DNA from: Rhodovastum sp963709085
GTDB lineage: Bacteria > Pseudomonadota > Alphaproteobacteria > Acetobacterales > Acetobacteraceae
Length of the DNA: 64,000 nucleotides
Direction of reading: 5' to 3'
NCBI GenBank assembly: GCA_963709085.1
Contig: CAVPVB010000007.1
Location: 1,984,001-2,048,000 of the forward strand
The position numbers and the translations under genes are program-made. The notes beneath the pieces were generated by a model. It made no database searches and had not been told where the DNA came from. It saw only the letters and a list, made by a program, of their open reading frames with translations. Shown one piece after another: positions 1 to 8,436 of the stretch (position 1 is the first letter of the stretch; each line of letters opens with the position of its first letter).

Positions 1-285
1 GACGACCAGGGACGGCGGCGCGGCCCCGAGGACATCCCGAAATCCGTCGAGGGCCTGATCGACGACCCGTTCCGCTCGCTGGCGGGCGCCTTGCGCCGGG
101 TCGGCGGCTTTGCCAAGGACACGACGCTGTTCAGCGAGTTCCTGTGGGCCGATTTCCTGCGCCGCCGGATGAAGCGGAAGGATGTCGAGCGGGATTTCGA
201 TGCGGCGGTGGAACAGGCGCTGGCCATCGCCAGGACGGAGGACGCCGGCTACCTGCCCGGCTGGTGCGGACCCACCCCGGACTGA
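1..285 (+). CDS. ParB-like nuclease family protein (ParBc_2 type), C-terminal part
   Basis: Open from the first base of the window to TGA at 283-285, so only the last 94 residues are present. The segment IDDPFRSLAGALRRVGGFAK followed by FSEFLWADFLRRR matches, from memory of the family, the conserved C-terminal half of ParB-like nuclease proteins of the ParBc_2 type, which are found alone in many alphaproteobacteria and have no proven function. The N-terminal ParB-like core lies outside the window. The following gene is convergent (stop at 327), leaving about 40 bp containing a short direct repeat (agcatggggactga, twice). Family assignment is moderately confident; function unknown. Confidence 0.55.
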   Translation, partial: DDQGRRRGPEDIPKSVEGLIDDPFRSLAGALRRVGGFAKDTTLFSEFLWADFLRRRMKRKDVERDFDAAVEQALAIARTEDAGYLPGWCGPTPD

Positions 286-326
286 AGCATGGGGACTGAA
301 GCATGGGGACTGAGGCTTGGGGAGTC

Positions 327-1208
327 TCAGCGCGCCGCGGCGCCGCGGGCCCAGCGCAGCCCGTCCTCCAGCCAGCCCGCATCCATTTCGTGGCCGCCCG
401 GATGCAGGCACAGTTCCAGCGTGTGCCGTGTGTGGCAGGTCCATACCTCGCATTCGAGCCCGGCGCTGTGGACGTGCAGCTCGGGCGGCGTGGTGCAATG
501 GTCGGTCTCGCGCCAGATGGCGAAGCCGCGCCCGATATCGGCCTGCCGCCAGTGCTCGAGCACGACCCGCCCGGCCATCGGCACCATGGTGTCGGCGGTG
601 CCGTGCACGTGGCGCAGGTTCACCGGCGCCGTGCAGGCGGTCGGCATGCGCTCCCAGAATCCGCCGGAGAACGGCAGGAAGGCGGCAAAACCCAGCGGCG
701 CGAAACAGGCCATGTCCCACACCATCGAGGCGCCCTGGCTGAACCCGCCCAGCACGATCAGCCGCGCATCGACCGGCCAGCGCCGCTTCACCTCGGCCAG
801 CACGCCGTGCAGGAACAGGCGGTCATCGCGCGCATCGCTCGGCGAGCCCTGGTGTGACCAGGTGCCGTTCAGCCCGTCCGGCGCCACCAGCAGGAATCCG
901 AGCGTTCCGGCCGGACCGGTCACATCCGTATCGGCCAGGACATCGGCGCCGTCATGGGTGTAGCCGTGCAGGAACATCAGCACCGGCAGCTTTGCATGCC
1001 CGTCCCAGTCCGGCGGCGCCTGCACGCGGAAACTGCCGCCGCCGGCCAGCCGGCACGGGTCGCAGGGCGCCTCGGCCGAGGCGGTTCCCAGGCCGGCAAC
1101 AGCGGCGGCGAGCAGCGGAACAAGAAGCACCGCGACGCCCATCCGCGCACCCGGCGGCAGAAGCCGCGCCTTCGCCCGGCCCAGGAGGCTGCGCCGTTGC
1201 CGTTTCAT
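327..1208 (-). CDS. Secreted alpha/beta-hydrolase esterase (LpqC/PHB depolymerase-like)
   Basis: 293 residues. A basic N-terminus and hydrophobic stretch at about 22-45 ending in ASA look like a Sec signal peptide, so the enzyme is probably periplasmic or exported. The nucleophile elbow GGFSQGA puts the catalytic Ser at about 157. The acid is probably Asp206 in HGTADTMVP and the base His273 in PGGHEM; an oxyanion-type HG motif lies at 81-82. This triad and spacing fit the polyhydroxybutyrate depolymerase/feruloyl esterase superfamily (LpqC-like). Substrate cannot be deduced. The ATG start overlaps the stop of the upstream metallophosphoesterase (1205) by 4 bp, so the two are probably translationally coupled. 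Confidence 0.75.
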   Translation of the reverse strand: MKRQRRSLLGRAKARLLPPGARMGVAVLLVPLLAAAVAGLGTASAEAPCDPCRLAGGGSFRVQAPPDWDGHAKLPVLMFLHGYTHDGADVLADTDVTGPAGTLGFLLVAPDGLNGTWSHQGSPSDARDDRLFLHGVLAEVKRRWPVDARLIVLGGFSQGASMVWDMACFAPLGFAAFLPFSGGFWERMPTACTAPVNLRHVHGTADTMVPMAGRVVLEHWRQADIGRGFAIWRETDHCTTPPELHVHSAGLECEVWTCHTRHTLELCLHPGGHEMDAGWLEDGLRWARGAAAR

Positions 1209-1879
1209 GTGTCCCCCGGCAGATCGATCCAGGACAGATGTCCCCCCTTGCCGGCCCCGGTGTCCAGGAAAACCGCTTTGCCACCCGCCGCCCCCCGGGT
1301 GGTCCAGGGTCGCCCGTCCGGGCTGCGCTGGTCATGGCCACAATAAACGGTCAGCCCCGACGGGATGCGGTCCACCCAGTCCAGCACGCGTTCAGGAAAG
1401 CCGTCCGGCTGGTGCCGCCCGGTGGTCTGGCCGAACAGCGCGCGCGCCAGCGCCCCTTCGACCTTGCCGCCGAAGGGCGGCGGCGGGTGGTGCAGCATGG
1501 CGGTGTGGAAGCCGCCATGCACGAAAAAGGCATGCCGCCGCCGCAGCCAGGCCGGCGTCCGCTGGATCGCCGCCAGCGCGCGGGCGCGCAACGCCTCATC
1601 CAGTTGCGCCGCCGTCGCCCGCAGCGCCGCGTCCGCCTTCACCGCCCGCCCCGACAGCAGCCGCGCCAGCTTGTGGTCGTGGTTGCCCAGCAGGAACAGG
1701 CCGCGCCCGCTTTCCAGCAGGTCGAGCGCGATGCGCCACGCGCCGGCACTGTCCTCGCCGCCATCCGCGAGGTCGCCGAGTTGCACCACGAACCGGTCGG
1801 TTTGCACCGCCAGCGCGAAGCCGCGCGCATCGCCATGCACGTCGCCCACCACGCGCAGCTTTGCACCCGCCGGGATCAC
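1205..1879 (-). CDS. Metallophosphoesterase (calcineurin-like)
   Basis: Carries the metallophosphatase signature in order: GDVHGD near the N-terminus, GDLADGG, GNHD, VHGG and a C-terminal CGHD, which supply the residues for the two-metal centre. About 224 residues, similar to diadenosine-tetraphosphatase/serine-threonine phosphatase-like bacterial enzymes; substrate unknown. I chose the GTG at 1879 because the first motif follows closely and a longer reading to 1993 would run far into cfa; no strong ribosome-binding site is seen, so the start is uncertain. It lies 26 bp after cfa and overlaps the esterase start by 4 bp, suggesting a co-transcribed run photolyase-cfa-phosphoesterase-esterase. 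Confidence 0.75.
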   Translation of the reverse strand: MIPAGAKLRVVGDVHGDARGFALAVQTDRFVVQLGDLADGGEDSAGAWRIALDLLESGRGLFLLGNHDHKLARLLSGRAVKADAALRATAAQLDEALRARALAAIQRTPAWLRRRHAFFVHGGFHTAMLHHPPPPFGGKVEGALARALFGQTTGRHQPDGFPERVLDWVDRIPSGLTVYCGHDQRSPDGRPWTTRGAAGGKAVFLDTGAGKGGHLSWIDLPGDT

Positions 1880-1905
1880 GCCAGTTCCAGCAGCGTCACC
1901 GCGGG

Positions 1906-3115
1906 TCAGGCCGGCCGTTCGAGCAGGATCTGCCCGACATCCGTCCAGCCGGCGCGGAAACCGGTCTCGCAATAGGCCAGGTAGTATTCCCACAGCCGCT
2001 TGAAGCGGTCATCGGCCGGCCGCGCCTGCAGCCGCGCGGCCGCGGCGATGCGCGGCCAGGCGGCCTGGAACTGCGCCTGCCAGCGCGCCAGCGTCTCGGC
2101 ATAGTCGCGGCCGAACCAGAGTTCGTCCGCCCAGGCCAGCCCGGCTTTCGCCACTTCCTCCTGCAGCCGCCGCGGGCTGGGCAGCATGCCGCCCGGGAAA
2201 ACATGGCGCTGGATGAAATCGGCGCCGCGCCGGTAGGGGGCGAAGAACCGGTCGGCGATGGTGATGATCTGCAGCCCCGCCCGGCCGCCCGGGGCCAGCC
2301 GCTCGCGCACCGCGGCGAAGAAGGCCGGCCAGTATTTCTCGCCGACCGCCTCGAACATCTCGATGCTGGCGATGCGGTCGAAGCTGCCGCGCACGTCGCG
2401 GTAATCCTCCAGCAGCAGGGTCACCCGCCCGGCCAGCCCGGCGCGCGCGATCCGCGCCTCGGCATAGGCGAGTTGCGCCGGCGACAGGGTCAGGCCGGTC
2501 ACCAGCGCGCCGTAATCGCGCGCCGCTACCTCGGCGAATCCGCCCCAGCCGCAGCCGATTTCCAGCACCCGCATGCCGGGCCGCAATTCCAGCGCCTGGC
2601 ACAGCCGGTGCATCTTGCGCAACTGCGCCGCTTCCAGCGTGTCGTCATTGCCGCCGAACAGCGCCGAGGAATAGGTCATCGTCCGGTCGAGCCATTCGGC
2701 ATAGAAGGCGTTGCCGAGGTCGTAATGCGCGAGGATGTTGCGCCGTGCCCCGCGCCGGGTGTTGGGCCGCAGCCGGTGCGCCAGCCGCGCCAGCACGCGC
2801 ATCCACGGCCGGCCGGCCAGCACCGTCTGCCAGATCGTCTCGTTGGCGGTGGCCAGCCGCATCACCGCGCGCAGATCGGGACTATCCCACAAGCCGTCCA
2901 GATAGGCTTCGGCCAGCCCCAGACTGCCGCCGGTCAGCAACCGGCGGACCACGCGCGTGTCCTTCACGATGAAAGTGGCCGCAGGGCCGGGGGCGCCTTC
3001 GAACACGTGCCGGGCACCGCCGGGCAGGCTCGATGGTCAGCGTGCCACGGCGGATCAGCCGCGCCAGGCGCAGCAGCAGGCGCAGCCGCCGGTCCGCGGG
3101 CGGGGCGGCGGTCAT
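1906..3115 (-). CDS. cfa: Cyclopropane-fatty-acyl-phospholipid synthase (single-base frameshift)
   Basis: SAM-dependent methyltransferase that adds a methylene bridge to unsaturated membrane phospholipids. The SAM-binding glycine motif VLEIGCGWGGFAE, DLGNAFYAEWLDRTMTYSSA and the C-terminal WEYYLAYCE are typical of CFA synthases. The reading frame is broken: from ATG at 3115 it encodes RLIRRGTLTIE, then shifts. Dropping one G at about 3027-3028 (plus strand) restores TIELPGGARHVFEG and a 402-residue protein of normal size; the span is 3n+1 bases long. An alternative short form could start at GTG 3006 but would lack the conserved N-terminus. Whether the shift is real or a sequencing insertion cannot be settled here. 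Confidence 0.85.
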
Positions 3116-3318
3116 GCGCACCCCGCCTTCATGCGACAAATGCCCTGATCAGCGAATCCGTTGTTCCCCTGGTGCAGCACAGCCCCAGCCACCCCTCTGA
3201 CATCAGCGCGGAAAAGCCACCCACCAGAGTGAACAAGTACCCCATAACCCGGGCCATGGACAGGAAACGAATGCGTGCGTCCGTCGGCGCCACCCACACC
3301 TTCGCCTGAATTTTTCAT
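3112..3318 (-). CDS. Possible 68-residue linker ORF between phr and cfa
   Basis: ATG at 3318 overlaps the photolyase stop (ATGA) and its own TGA at 3112-3114 overlaps the cfa ATG in the same way, so the reading frame fills the gap exactly with 4-bp overlaps at both ends. That arrangement is what suggests translation; the sequence itself (MKNSGEGVGGADGRTHSF...) has no recognisable domain, signal or helix and its codon third positions are less GC-rich than those of its neighbours. It may be a degenerate or chance ORF. Confidence 0.25.
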   Translation of the reverse strand: MKNSGEGVGGADGRTHSFPVHGPGYGVLVHSGGWLFRADVRGVAGAVLHQGNNGFADQGICRMKAGCA

Positions 3319-4721
3319 GATGTCGCGAGAAGCCGCAACGCCTCCAGGGCGCGCGCGCGGCCGGCGGCGAGATCGACGATCGGGGCAGGGTAGGTCGCGC
3401 CGATCCGCACCCCGGCCTGCGCCAGCACCAGCGGCGGCGCCGCCCACGGCTCATGCACCCAGCGGGCGGGCAGGGCGGCCAGTTCCGGCACGAAGCGGCG
3501 CACATAGCGGGCATCGGGGTCGAATTTCCGCCCCTGCAGCACCGGGTTGAAGATGCGGAAGAACGGCGCCGCATCAGCCCCGCTGCCCGCCACCCATTGC
3601 CAGGAGACGGCGTTGCTGGCGAGGTCGGCGTCCACCAGCGTATCCCAGAACCACGCCTCGCCCGCCTGCCAGGGCAGCAGCAGGTGCTTCACCAGCAGGC
3701 TGGCGGCGATCATGCGCACCCGGTTATGCATCCAGCCGGTCTGCCAGAGCTGGCGCATGCCGGCATCGACGATCGGCAGCCCGGTGCGCCCGCGTTGCCA
3801 GGCAAGCAGGGCGGCTTTGTCGTCGCGCCAGGGCATGCGGCGGAAGTCATGGCGCAAGGGGGCCTCAGGCAGCGTCGGGTGATGCCAGAGCAGATGGGCG
3901 GAGAACTCCCGCCAGAGGATTTCGTCGGTCCAGCGGGCCGCGCCGTCGCCGGCCCCGGCCGCGTGCCAGAGCTGACGGGCGGAAATCTCGCCGAAGGCCA
4001 GATGCGGCGACAGCCGCGAGGTGCCGTCGATGCCGGGCCGGTCGCGCGCCTCGGCATAGGCGGCGAGGCCGCCGGTGGCGAAGGCGCGCAGCCGCGCCTG
4101 GGCGCCGGGCTCGCCGGGCGTCCAGGCATGGCGCAGCCCGCCGGCCCAATCCGGCCGCGCCGGCCGCAGATTCCATTCTTCCAGGGTGTCGGAGGCGGGC
4201 GGTGGCGGCGCCGGAATATGCGTGGGGGCGGCCAGCGGCGGCTCGGGCAGGCCATGCGCACGGCAGGCGCGTGCGAACGGGGTGAACACGCCGTACGGCC
4301 GGCCCGCCTGGGTGCGGATGGCGTCGGCGTCGAACAGGGTGGCGGTGCGGTGCAGCTGCACCGGCACGCCGGCCGCGCGTTCCAGTTCGGCCACCGCCTC
4401 GCGCGCCCAGGGCTCAATGGGCTGCCCGGCATGGATGGCCAGCGCCCCGGTCTCGCGCACGAGATCGGGCAAGACCTGGGCGATGCGCCCGCGCCGCAGC
4501 ACCAGCTTCGCCCCGGTGCGGGCGAGGCCGGCGGCCAGCGCGGCCAGGCTGTGGTGCAGCCACCACCGGCTGGCCCCGCCTGGCGCCCAGGCACCCGGGG
4601 TCGTCTCGTCCAGCACGTACACCGGCAGCACCTGCCGTCCGCTGGCCAGCGCCGCGGTGAGGGCGGGGTTGTCGGCCAGCCGCAATTCGCGGCGCAGCCA
4701 GAGCAGGACGGGGGCGGTCAT
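3315..4721 (-). CDS. phr: Deoxyribodipyrimidine photolyase
   Basis: 468 residues. The N-terminal photolyase domain begins LLWLRRELRLADNPAL and the C-terminal FAD-binding half contains the class I CPD photolyase signatures WMHNRVRMIAASLLVKHLL and VSWQWVAGSGADAAPFFRIFNP. Repairs UV-induced cyclobutane pyrimidine dimers using blue light, FADH- and an antenna cofactor. Length and domain order are complete. It heads a minus-strand run followed by a possible linker ORF and cfa. Confidence 0.93.
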   Translation of the reverse strand: MTAPVLLWLRRELRLADNPALTAALASGRQVLPVYVLDETTPGAWAPGGASRWWLHHSLAALAAGLARTGAKLVLRRGRIAQVLPDLVRETGALAIHAGQPIEPWAREAVAELERAAGVPVQLHRTATLFDADAIRTQAGRPYGVFTPFARACRAHGLPEPPLAAPTHIPAPPPPASDTLEEWNLRPARPDWAGGLRHAWTPGEPGAQARLRAFATGGLAAYAEARDRPGIDGTSRLSPHLAFGEISARQLWHAAGAGDGAARWTDEILWREFSAHLLWHHPTLPEAPLRHDFRRMPWRDDKAALLAWQRGRTGLPIVDAGMRQLWQTGWMHNRVRMIAASLLVKHLLLPWQAGEAWFWDTLVDADLASNAVSWQWVAGSGADAAPFFRIFNPVLQGRKFDPDARYVRRFVPELAALPARWVHEPWAAPPLVLAQAGVRIGATYPAPIVDLAAGRARALEALRLLATS

Positions 4722-5044
4722 TCCGGTCGCTTTCCAGGCGCTGCCGCGCTGCCGATTTGTGCCATCTCATGCAGATGGATGGCGATGCCGCTCCTTGCCA
4801 GCCGCTGCGATGATGACGCGTGCCGCGCGAATGTTATCGTTTTGCCACTGGCGTAATCGATGAACCGGCCGGAGGCTGCGTTTTCGTCGCTCCGTTTCCT
4901 ATCCGGCCGATGGCATCCACCGCCTGATTCGGCTATTCCGCAGGGATACGCCGCTGTCCTGGCCCGTGCGGCGTCGATATCCGGAATGGTTGGGGTTGGC
5001 GGAATGGTCGGCCGGGTGCGGTCGCTGACGGAGCAGAGGGAAGC
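4722..5044. other. Intergenic region between divergent phr and the repeat-protein cluster
   Basis: 323 bp with no convincing gene. A 62-codon reading frame (4860-5048, plus) ends with an ATGA overlap on the next gene but has no ribosome-binding site or recognisable feature. The region must hold the promoters of phr (minus) and of the 5045 gene (plus); I could not identify either with confidence. GAGCAGAGGGAAGC directly before 5045 is a good ribosome-binding site. Confidence 0.4.
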
Positions 5045-5611
5045 ATGAAGAGCACGAGCGGCTTGATGGCGCTGGGCGCGTTGGCGACGCTGCTGGTTCC
5101 GATTGGCCCGGTGCGGGCGGCAACCGTGGCGCCGGAAGGCACCGTGCTGGTGGCCGAGGGTCCGGCGCCCGCCGATCAGCCGCCGCCGATCCGCCCGATG
5201 ACCGATGGCGAGAAGGCCGCGGCGGGCTGCGCGATCAGCACGGTCGGCACCATGGGCGTCGTCTACGCGATCGGGCCGTCGGAAGTGGTCATGACCGTGG
5301 TCGGCGGCATGATCGTGCCATCGTCATCGCCGGTGCTGTTTGTCGGCCTGATCAGCACCATCGCCAGCATGGCCTGCGGCGCCGCCGCCGCGTTCACGCC
5401 GGCGCTGCTGTGGGGGTGGCGGCATCTGGGCTTCCAGGAGGAGAAGCATGGCGGCGACCAGTCTGGGGTTGGGCAGGCTGGGGTCGGGAAGCAGGGCGCG
5501 GCCATCCATCCGGGGCGGCAGGGTTTTGCCTGGCTGGACACCAGCGGCATGGCGACCCCTCCGGGTTTCGGCGATACGGTCAACGCCCAAGCGCCGAAGG
5601 CAGTGCCGTGA
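5045..5611 (+). CDS. Exported two-helix membrane protein, repeat family member 1
   Basis: 188 residues, not a family I recognise. Signal peptide at about 1-25 (GALATLLVPIGPVRA). A module of about 70 residues follows (roughly 53-122): GCAISTVGTMGVVYAIGPSE, then GGMIVPSSSPVLFVGLIST and MACGAAAAFTPALLW, predicting two hydrophobic helices joined by a GPSE...VPS turn. The C-terminal tail is Gly/Gln-rich and probably disordered. The same module recurs once or twice in each of the next three genes, so the cluster arose by tandem duplication. Good ribosome-binding site. Probably inner-membrane or periplasmic; function unknown. Confidence 0.7.
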   Translation: MKSTSGLMALGALATLLVPIGPVRAATVAPEGTVLVAEGPAPADQPPPIRPMTDGEKAAAGCAISTVGTMGVVYAIGPSEVVMTVVGGMIVPSSSPVLFVGLISTIASMACGAAAAFTPALLWGWRHLGFQEEKHGGDQSGVGQAGVGKQGAAIHPGRQGFAWLDTSGMATPPGFGDTVNAQAPKAVP

Positions 5612-5657
5612 CGATCTGTACCGCCCGCAGCAGCGCATGGTTTGGAGGCAGCAACGG

Positions 5658-6248
5658 ATGACGAAAGTCGGCACCACGGGGTTGGTGATGATGGCGGCGC
5701 TGGTGCTCGGCGCCCCCGCGCAGGTCCGGGCGCAGACGCCGCAGGCGGGCGTGACCATCGGCATCGCCAATGGGGTGATATCCCGGACGCCGCAGCCGGA
5801 CGGCACGAAGCCGGCCGGGGCGGAAGCCGCGGAGTCGGGCGGCCTGTCCGACGCGACCAAACAGGGCATCGGCTGCCTCGTCGCCAGCGGCGCGACCATA
5901 GGCTACGCAACGTTCTGGGCCGGGGCGACCGAGTCCCTGATGGTCGCGGCCGGCGGGTTGCTGGCGCCGTCGATGTCGCCGACCCTGTGGCTCGGCCTGA
6001 CCTCGACCGTGGTGGCGGCGACCTGCGCGCTTGGCGCGACCGCGACCCCGGTGGTGCTGTGGGCGCTCGAGCAGAAGGATAACATCGCCGCCAACATTGG
6101 CTGGCGGATGCGCCAGACCGGGTCCGACCTGACCGGGCTGCTCACGCCGCCGGCCAGTGCCGCACCGCAGACTGGCCGGGGCCACCCGGTGACGAAAGCC
6201 GAACCATCACGCCCGGAACGGCCGGGATTTGGGGGAAACCGTGCGTAA
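5658..6248 (+). CDS. Exported two-helix membrane protein, repeat family member 2
   Basis: 196 residues starting at ATG 5658, preceded by GGAGG 10 bp upstream. Signal peptide about 1-26 ending VRA-Q. One copy of the family module: GCLVASGATIGYATFWAGATE, GGLLAPSMSPTLWLGL and CALGATATPVVLWALEQ, then KDNIAANIGW, a segment shared with member 3. Its stop (6246-6248) overlaps the GTG start of the next gene by 8 bp, so the two are probably coupled. Function unknown. Confidence 0.7.
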   Translation: MTKVGTTGLVMMAALVLGAPAQVRAQTPQAGVTIGIANGVISRTPQPDGTKPAGAEAAESGGLSDATKQGIGCLVASGATIGYATFWAGATESLMVAAGGLLAPSMSPTLWLGLTSTVVAATCALGATATPVVLWALEQKDNIAANIGWRMRQTGSDLTGLLTPPASAAPQTGRGHPVTKAEPSRPERPGFGGNRA

Positions 6249-7107
6249 TCTGATCTCCTGGATACTGCCGGCCTTGGTGCTCATGGTGGTAGGCGGAACG
6301 GCGCTGTCCGCCGCCGCGACGCCGCTGCCGGCGGGTCCCGAGGCGACCGCCGACACCGGCGCGCAAGCCGTGACGATCGCGCCAATGCCCGATGCCGGAC
6401 TGCCCGGCGCCTACTGCCTGGCCGGCGCGGCGGCCTCCATGGCGGCGGTGTTCGCCGCCGGGCCAACGGAAAGCCTGATGCTGCTCTCAGGCGCGATGCA
6501 TGTGCCGTCGGGGACGGCGGTGATGTTCATTCCGCTGCTGTCGATTCTCGGCGGCAGCGCCTGCGCGATCGCCGCCGCCGCCCAGCCGGCGGTGTCGTGG
6601 GCGATCGAGCAGTCGGACAATATCGCGGCCAATGTTGCTGCGGCCGGTCCGTCGCTGTTCGCTTCCAGCGCCGACGAGGCGATCGACATTCCGGGCGGCG
6701 CCGGCCGCCAGGCCGGGCCGGTGCCGCCGGTACGGCCGCTCACTGAAGGCGAGACCCAGTCGGTGGGCTGCGTCGCCGGCGCCCTGGCCGGCTTTGGCGG
6801 CGCGATGGCCTCCTCACCAATCGAAGTGGCGATGCTGTCATCGGGGGCGACCACCGTCGTATCTTCGACGCCAATCCTGGCGCTCGGCCTGATTGGCACC
6901 ATCGTCGCGTCGGGCTGTGCCGTCGGCAACTACGCGATCCTGCCGATCCAGGCTTTCTTCAATAATTTCAATGCCATCGGTGACAACGTCGTCAGCGGTC
7001 TGAATGGCATCGGCAGCATGGTCAGCGCGGGCGCGACCCGCACGCTGGCCTTGCTGCGGGGGCGTTCCCCCGAAATCGAGGTCGCGGACGGCGTTGCTTC
7101 CCGCTGA
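6241..7107 (+). CDS. Exported membrane protein with two repeat modules, family member 3
   Basis: 288 residues from GTG 6241 (GGGGGA just upstream; overlaps the previous stop). Signal-like helix at about 4-25. Two copies of the module lie in one chain: the first with YCLAGAAASMAAVFAAGPTE and MHVPSGTAVMFIPL, the second with GCVAGALAGFGGAMASSPIE and TTVVSSTPILALGLIGTI. Linkers SDNIAANV and GDNVVSG follow the modules. The internal duplication shows that the family expands both by gene duplication and by intragenic duplication. Function unknown. Confidence 0.7.
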   Translation: MRNLISWILPALVLMVVGGTALSAAATPLPAGPEATADTGAQAVTIAPMPDAGLPGAYCLAGAAASMAAVFAAGPTESLMLLSGAMHVPSGTAVMFIPLLSILGGSACAIAAAAQPAVSWAIEQSDNIAANVAAAGPSLFASSADEAIDIPGGAGRQAGPVPPVRPLTEGETQSVGCVAGALAGFGGAMASSPIEVAMLSSGATTVVSSTPILALGLIGTIVASGCAVGNYAILPIQAFFNNFNAIGDNVVSGLNGIGSMVSAGATRTLALLRGRSPEIEVADGVASR

Positions 7108-7156
7108 GACGCCGTAAAGACCCGAACGTCACGACGTGTTCGAGGAGAGTTCAAGA

Positions 7157-7660
7157 ATGACGAAGCGTAAGGTGGCCGCGGCGATCCTGCTGGTGGCCCT
7201 GGTCGGTTTCGCGGCGCCTCAGGCGGGTCTGGCCCAGGGCGCGCAGGGGAGCGGCGGCACCGACGCGACGGTGGCGGCCGCTCCCGATGCGATGACCGAC
7301 CCCGATGCGATGACCGACAACGAAAAAGCGGCCACGGGCTGCGGCGTCGCGGCGGCAGGCGGTCTCGCCGCCACCTATCTCGCCGGGCCGAGTGAGATCG
7401 CCTTGCTATGGGGCGGCGGCCTGCTGGTGCCCTCGAATGGCATCGTGCTGGCGGTGTCGCTGCTCGGGCAGATCGGTGCGTCGGCCTGCGCCATCGGCGT
7501 GCTGGCCACGCCGACCGTGCTTTGGGCCTACGACCAGTCCGGCAATATGGCCGCCCGACTGATCCAGGTTTCCGAGGGGCTGCGCCAGCGGGTTCTGGTG
7601 GCCTTCGGGCACGGCCAGCCGCCGCAGGGCCAACTGGCCGAGGGTGCCGGGGCGCCGTAA
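7157..7660 (+). CDS. Exported two-helix membrane protein, repeat family member 4
   Basis: 167 residues from ATG 7157, with GGAGAG upstream. Signal peptide about 1-27 (LLVALVGFAAPQAGLA). A short repeat PDAMTDPDAMTDNEKAATGC precedes one module: GCGVAAAGGLAATYLAGPSE, GGGLLVPSNGIVLAVSL and CAIGVLATPTVLWAYDQ. The MTDxEKAAxGC lead-in is shared with member 1. The last gene of the tandem set; a hairpin at 7701-7721 follows. Function unknown. Confidence 0.7.
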   Translation: MTKRKVAAAILLVALVGFAAPQAGLAQGAQGSGGTDATVAAAPDAMTDPDAMTDNEKAATGCGVAAAGGLAATYLAGPSEIALLWGGGLLVPSNGIVLAVSLLGQIGASACAIGVLATPTVLWAYDQSGNMAARLIQVSEGLRQRVLVAFGHGQPPQGQLAEGAGAP

Positions 7661-7700
7661 CAGGCAACCGGCTGAACCCCCATCCTGTACCTGTAGATGC

Positions 7701-7721
7701 GACCCGCCGCACCGGCGGGTC
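7701..7721. terminator. Hairpin between convergent genes
   Basis: GACCCGCCG, loop CAC, then its exact complement CGGCGGGTC: a 9-bp GC-rich perfect stem placed between the end of the repeat-family operon (7660) and the end of the convergent 7767 gene. No long T-run follows on either strand, so strength is uncertain. Confidence 0.5.
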
Positions 7722-7766
7722 GGATTCGCTCAACACCTGCCGGTTTCGACCCGGCCCCAAATCGCT

Positions 7767-8192
7767 TTAGTTCGTGAGATGGCTCAACAGCCAGCCACCG
7801 ACCAGGGCGCCGGTGCCGAGCACGCCCACATAGATGATGTCACTGCGGGCGGCGGCGTCGCGGGCTTCGGTGGCCGCGGTGATCTGCTCGCCGAGCACCG
7901 CGCCGGCGGCCCGCGCTTCGGCAATCGCCGGCGAGAGCGGGGCACGCACGGCGACCGCCGCCGGAGCGGCGGCACGCAGGCCGACGGCGCGCAGCAGCGG
8001 AGCGGTCAGGGAGCCGCCGCTCAGCAGGTCGGCGACCACGAGGCCGCCGATGACGCCGCCGGTAATGGCCAGTGTCTTGACAAGACTGCCGCCGTCCGAA
8101 CCCGCCGGGATCGCGTCCGCCGGCTGGCCCTGGGCGAACGCGGGCAAAGGCAGCGTCAATGCGACCACGAGGGCAACGACAGACTTCCACAT
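7767..8192 (-). CDS. Small exported membrane protein
   Basis: 141 residues, not recognised. Signal peptide about 1-21 (VVALVVALTLPLPAFA). A helix around 37-58 (LVKTLAITGGVIGGLVVADLL) and a second at the C-terminus (IIYVGVLGTGALVGGWLL) flank an Ala-rich middle with SPAIAEARAAGAVLGEQITAAT that may be a short coiled coil. Convergent with the repeat-family cluster and of the same general architecture (signal plus two helices), but it lacks the GPSE/VPS signature, so I do not count it as a family member. Function unknown. Confidence 0.6.
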   Translation of the reverse strand: MWKSVVALVVALTLPLPAFAQGQPADAIPAGSDGGSLVKTLAITGGVIGGLVVADLLSGGSLTAPLLRAVGLRAAAPAAVAVRAPLSPAIAEARAAGAVLGEQITAATEARDAAARSDIIYVGVLGTGALVGGWLLSHLTN

Positions 8193-8205
8193 AAGACGAG
8201 GTTCC

Positions 8206-8430
8206 TTAACGATTTTGGCGGGTGAGCCGGCGGCCGTCCAGGCGGTCGAGAATCAGCCCCCACCGCAGCATAAAATTAGCCGAGCCCCCAAAACGGCGCA
8301 AGGCGCGTTGCTCAAGGTTCTCTATCGCTGTTACGGGGCCGGTCCGTGCCAGCAGACAAAACAAATCCCAGAGAGTCGAGAAAATACGGTCCCTTAAACC
8401 GATAAGTGCCGTGCTGCGGCGGCCGGCCAT
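8206..8430 (-). CDS. Hypothetical protein, 74 residues
   Basis: ATG at 8430, 6 bp after the stop of the next gene upstream (8437), TAA at 8206. Sequence MAGRRSTALIGLRDRIFSTL... has a basic, possibly amphipathic character and no recognised domain. Codon third positions are mixed and the local DNA is less GC-rich than its neighbours. Supported only by its fit between two genes on the same strand; ribosome-binding site weak. Confidence 0.35.
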   Translation of the reverse strand: MAGRRSTALIGLRDRIFSTLWDLFCLLARTGPVTAIENLEQRALRRFGGSANFMLRWGLILDRLDGRRLTRQNR

Positions 8431-8436
8431 GCGCGG

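Noticed and set aside
1207..3309. A 700-codon plus-strand frame opposite the metallophosphoesterase and cfa
   Set aside because: Shadow of genes with clear catalytic motifs on the minus strand.
4860..5048. 62-codon ORF ending in an ATGA overlap with the first repeat-family gene
   Set aside because: No ribosome-binding site, no recognisable sequence feature, and the next gene has its own strong ribosome-binding site.
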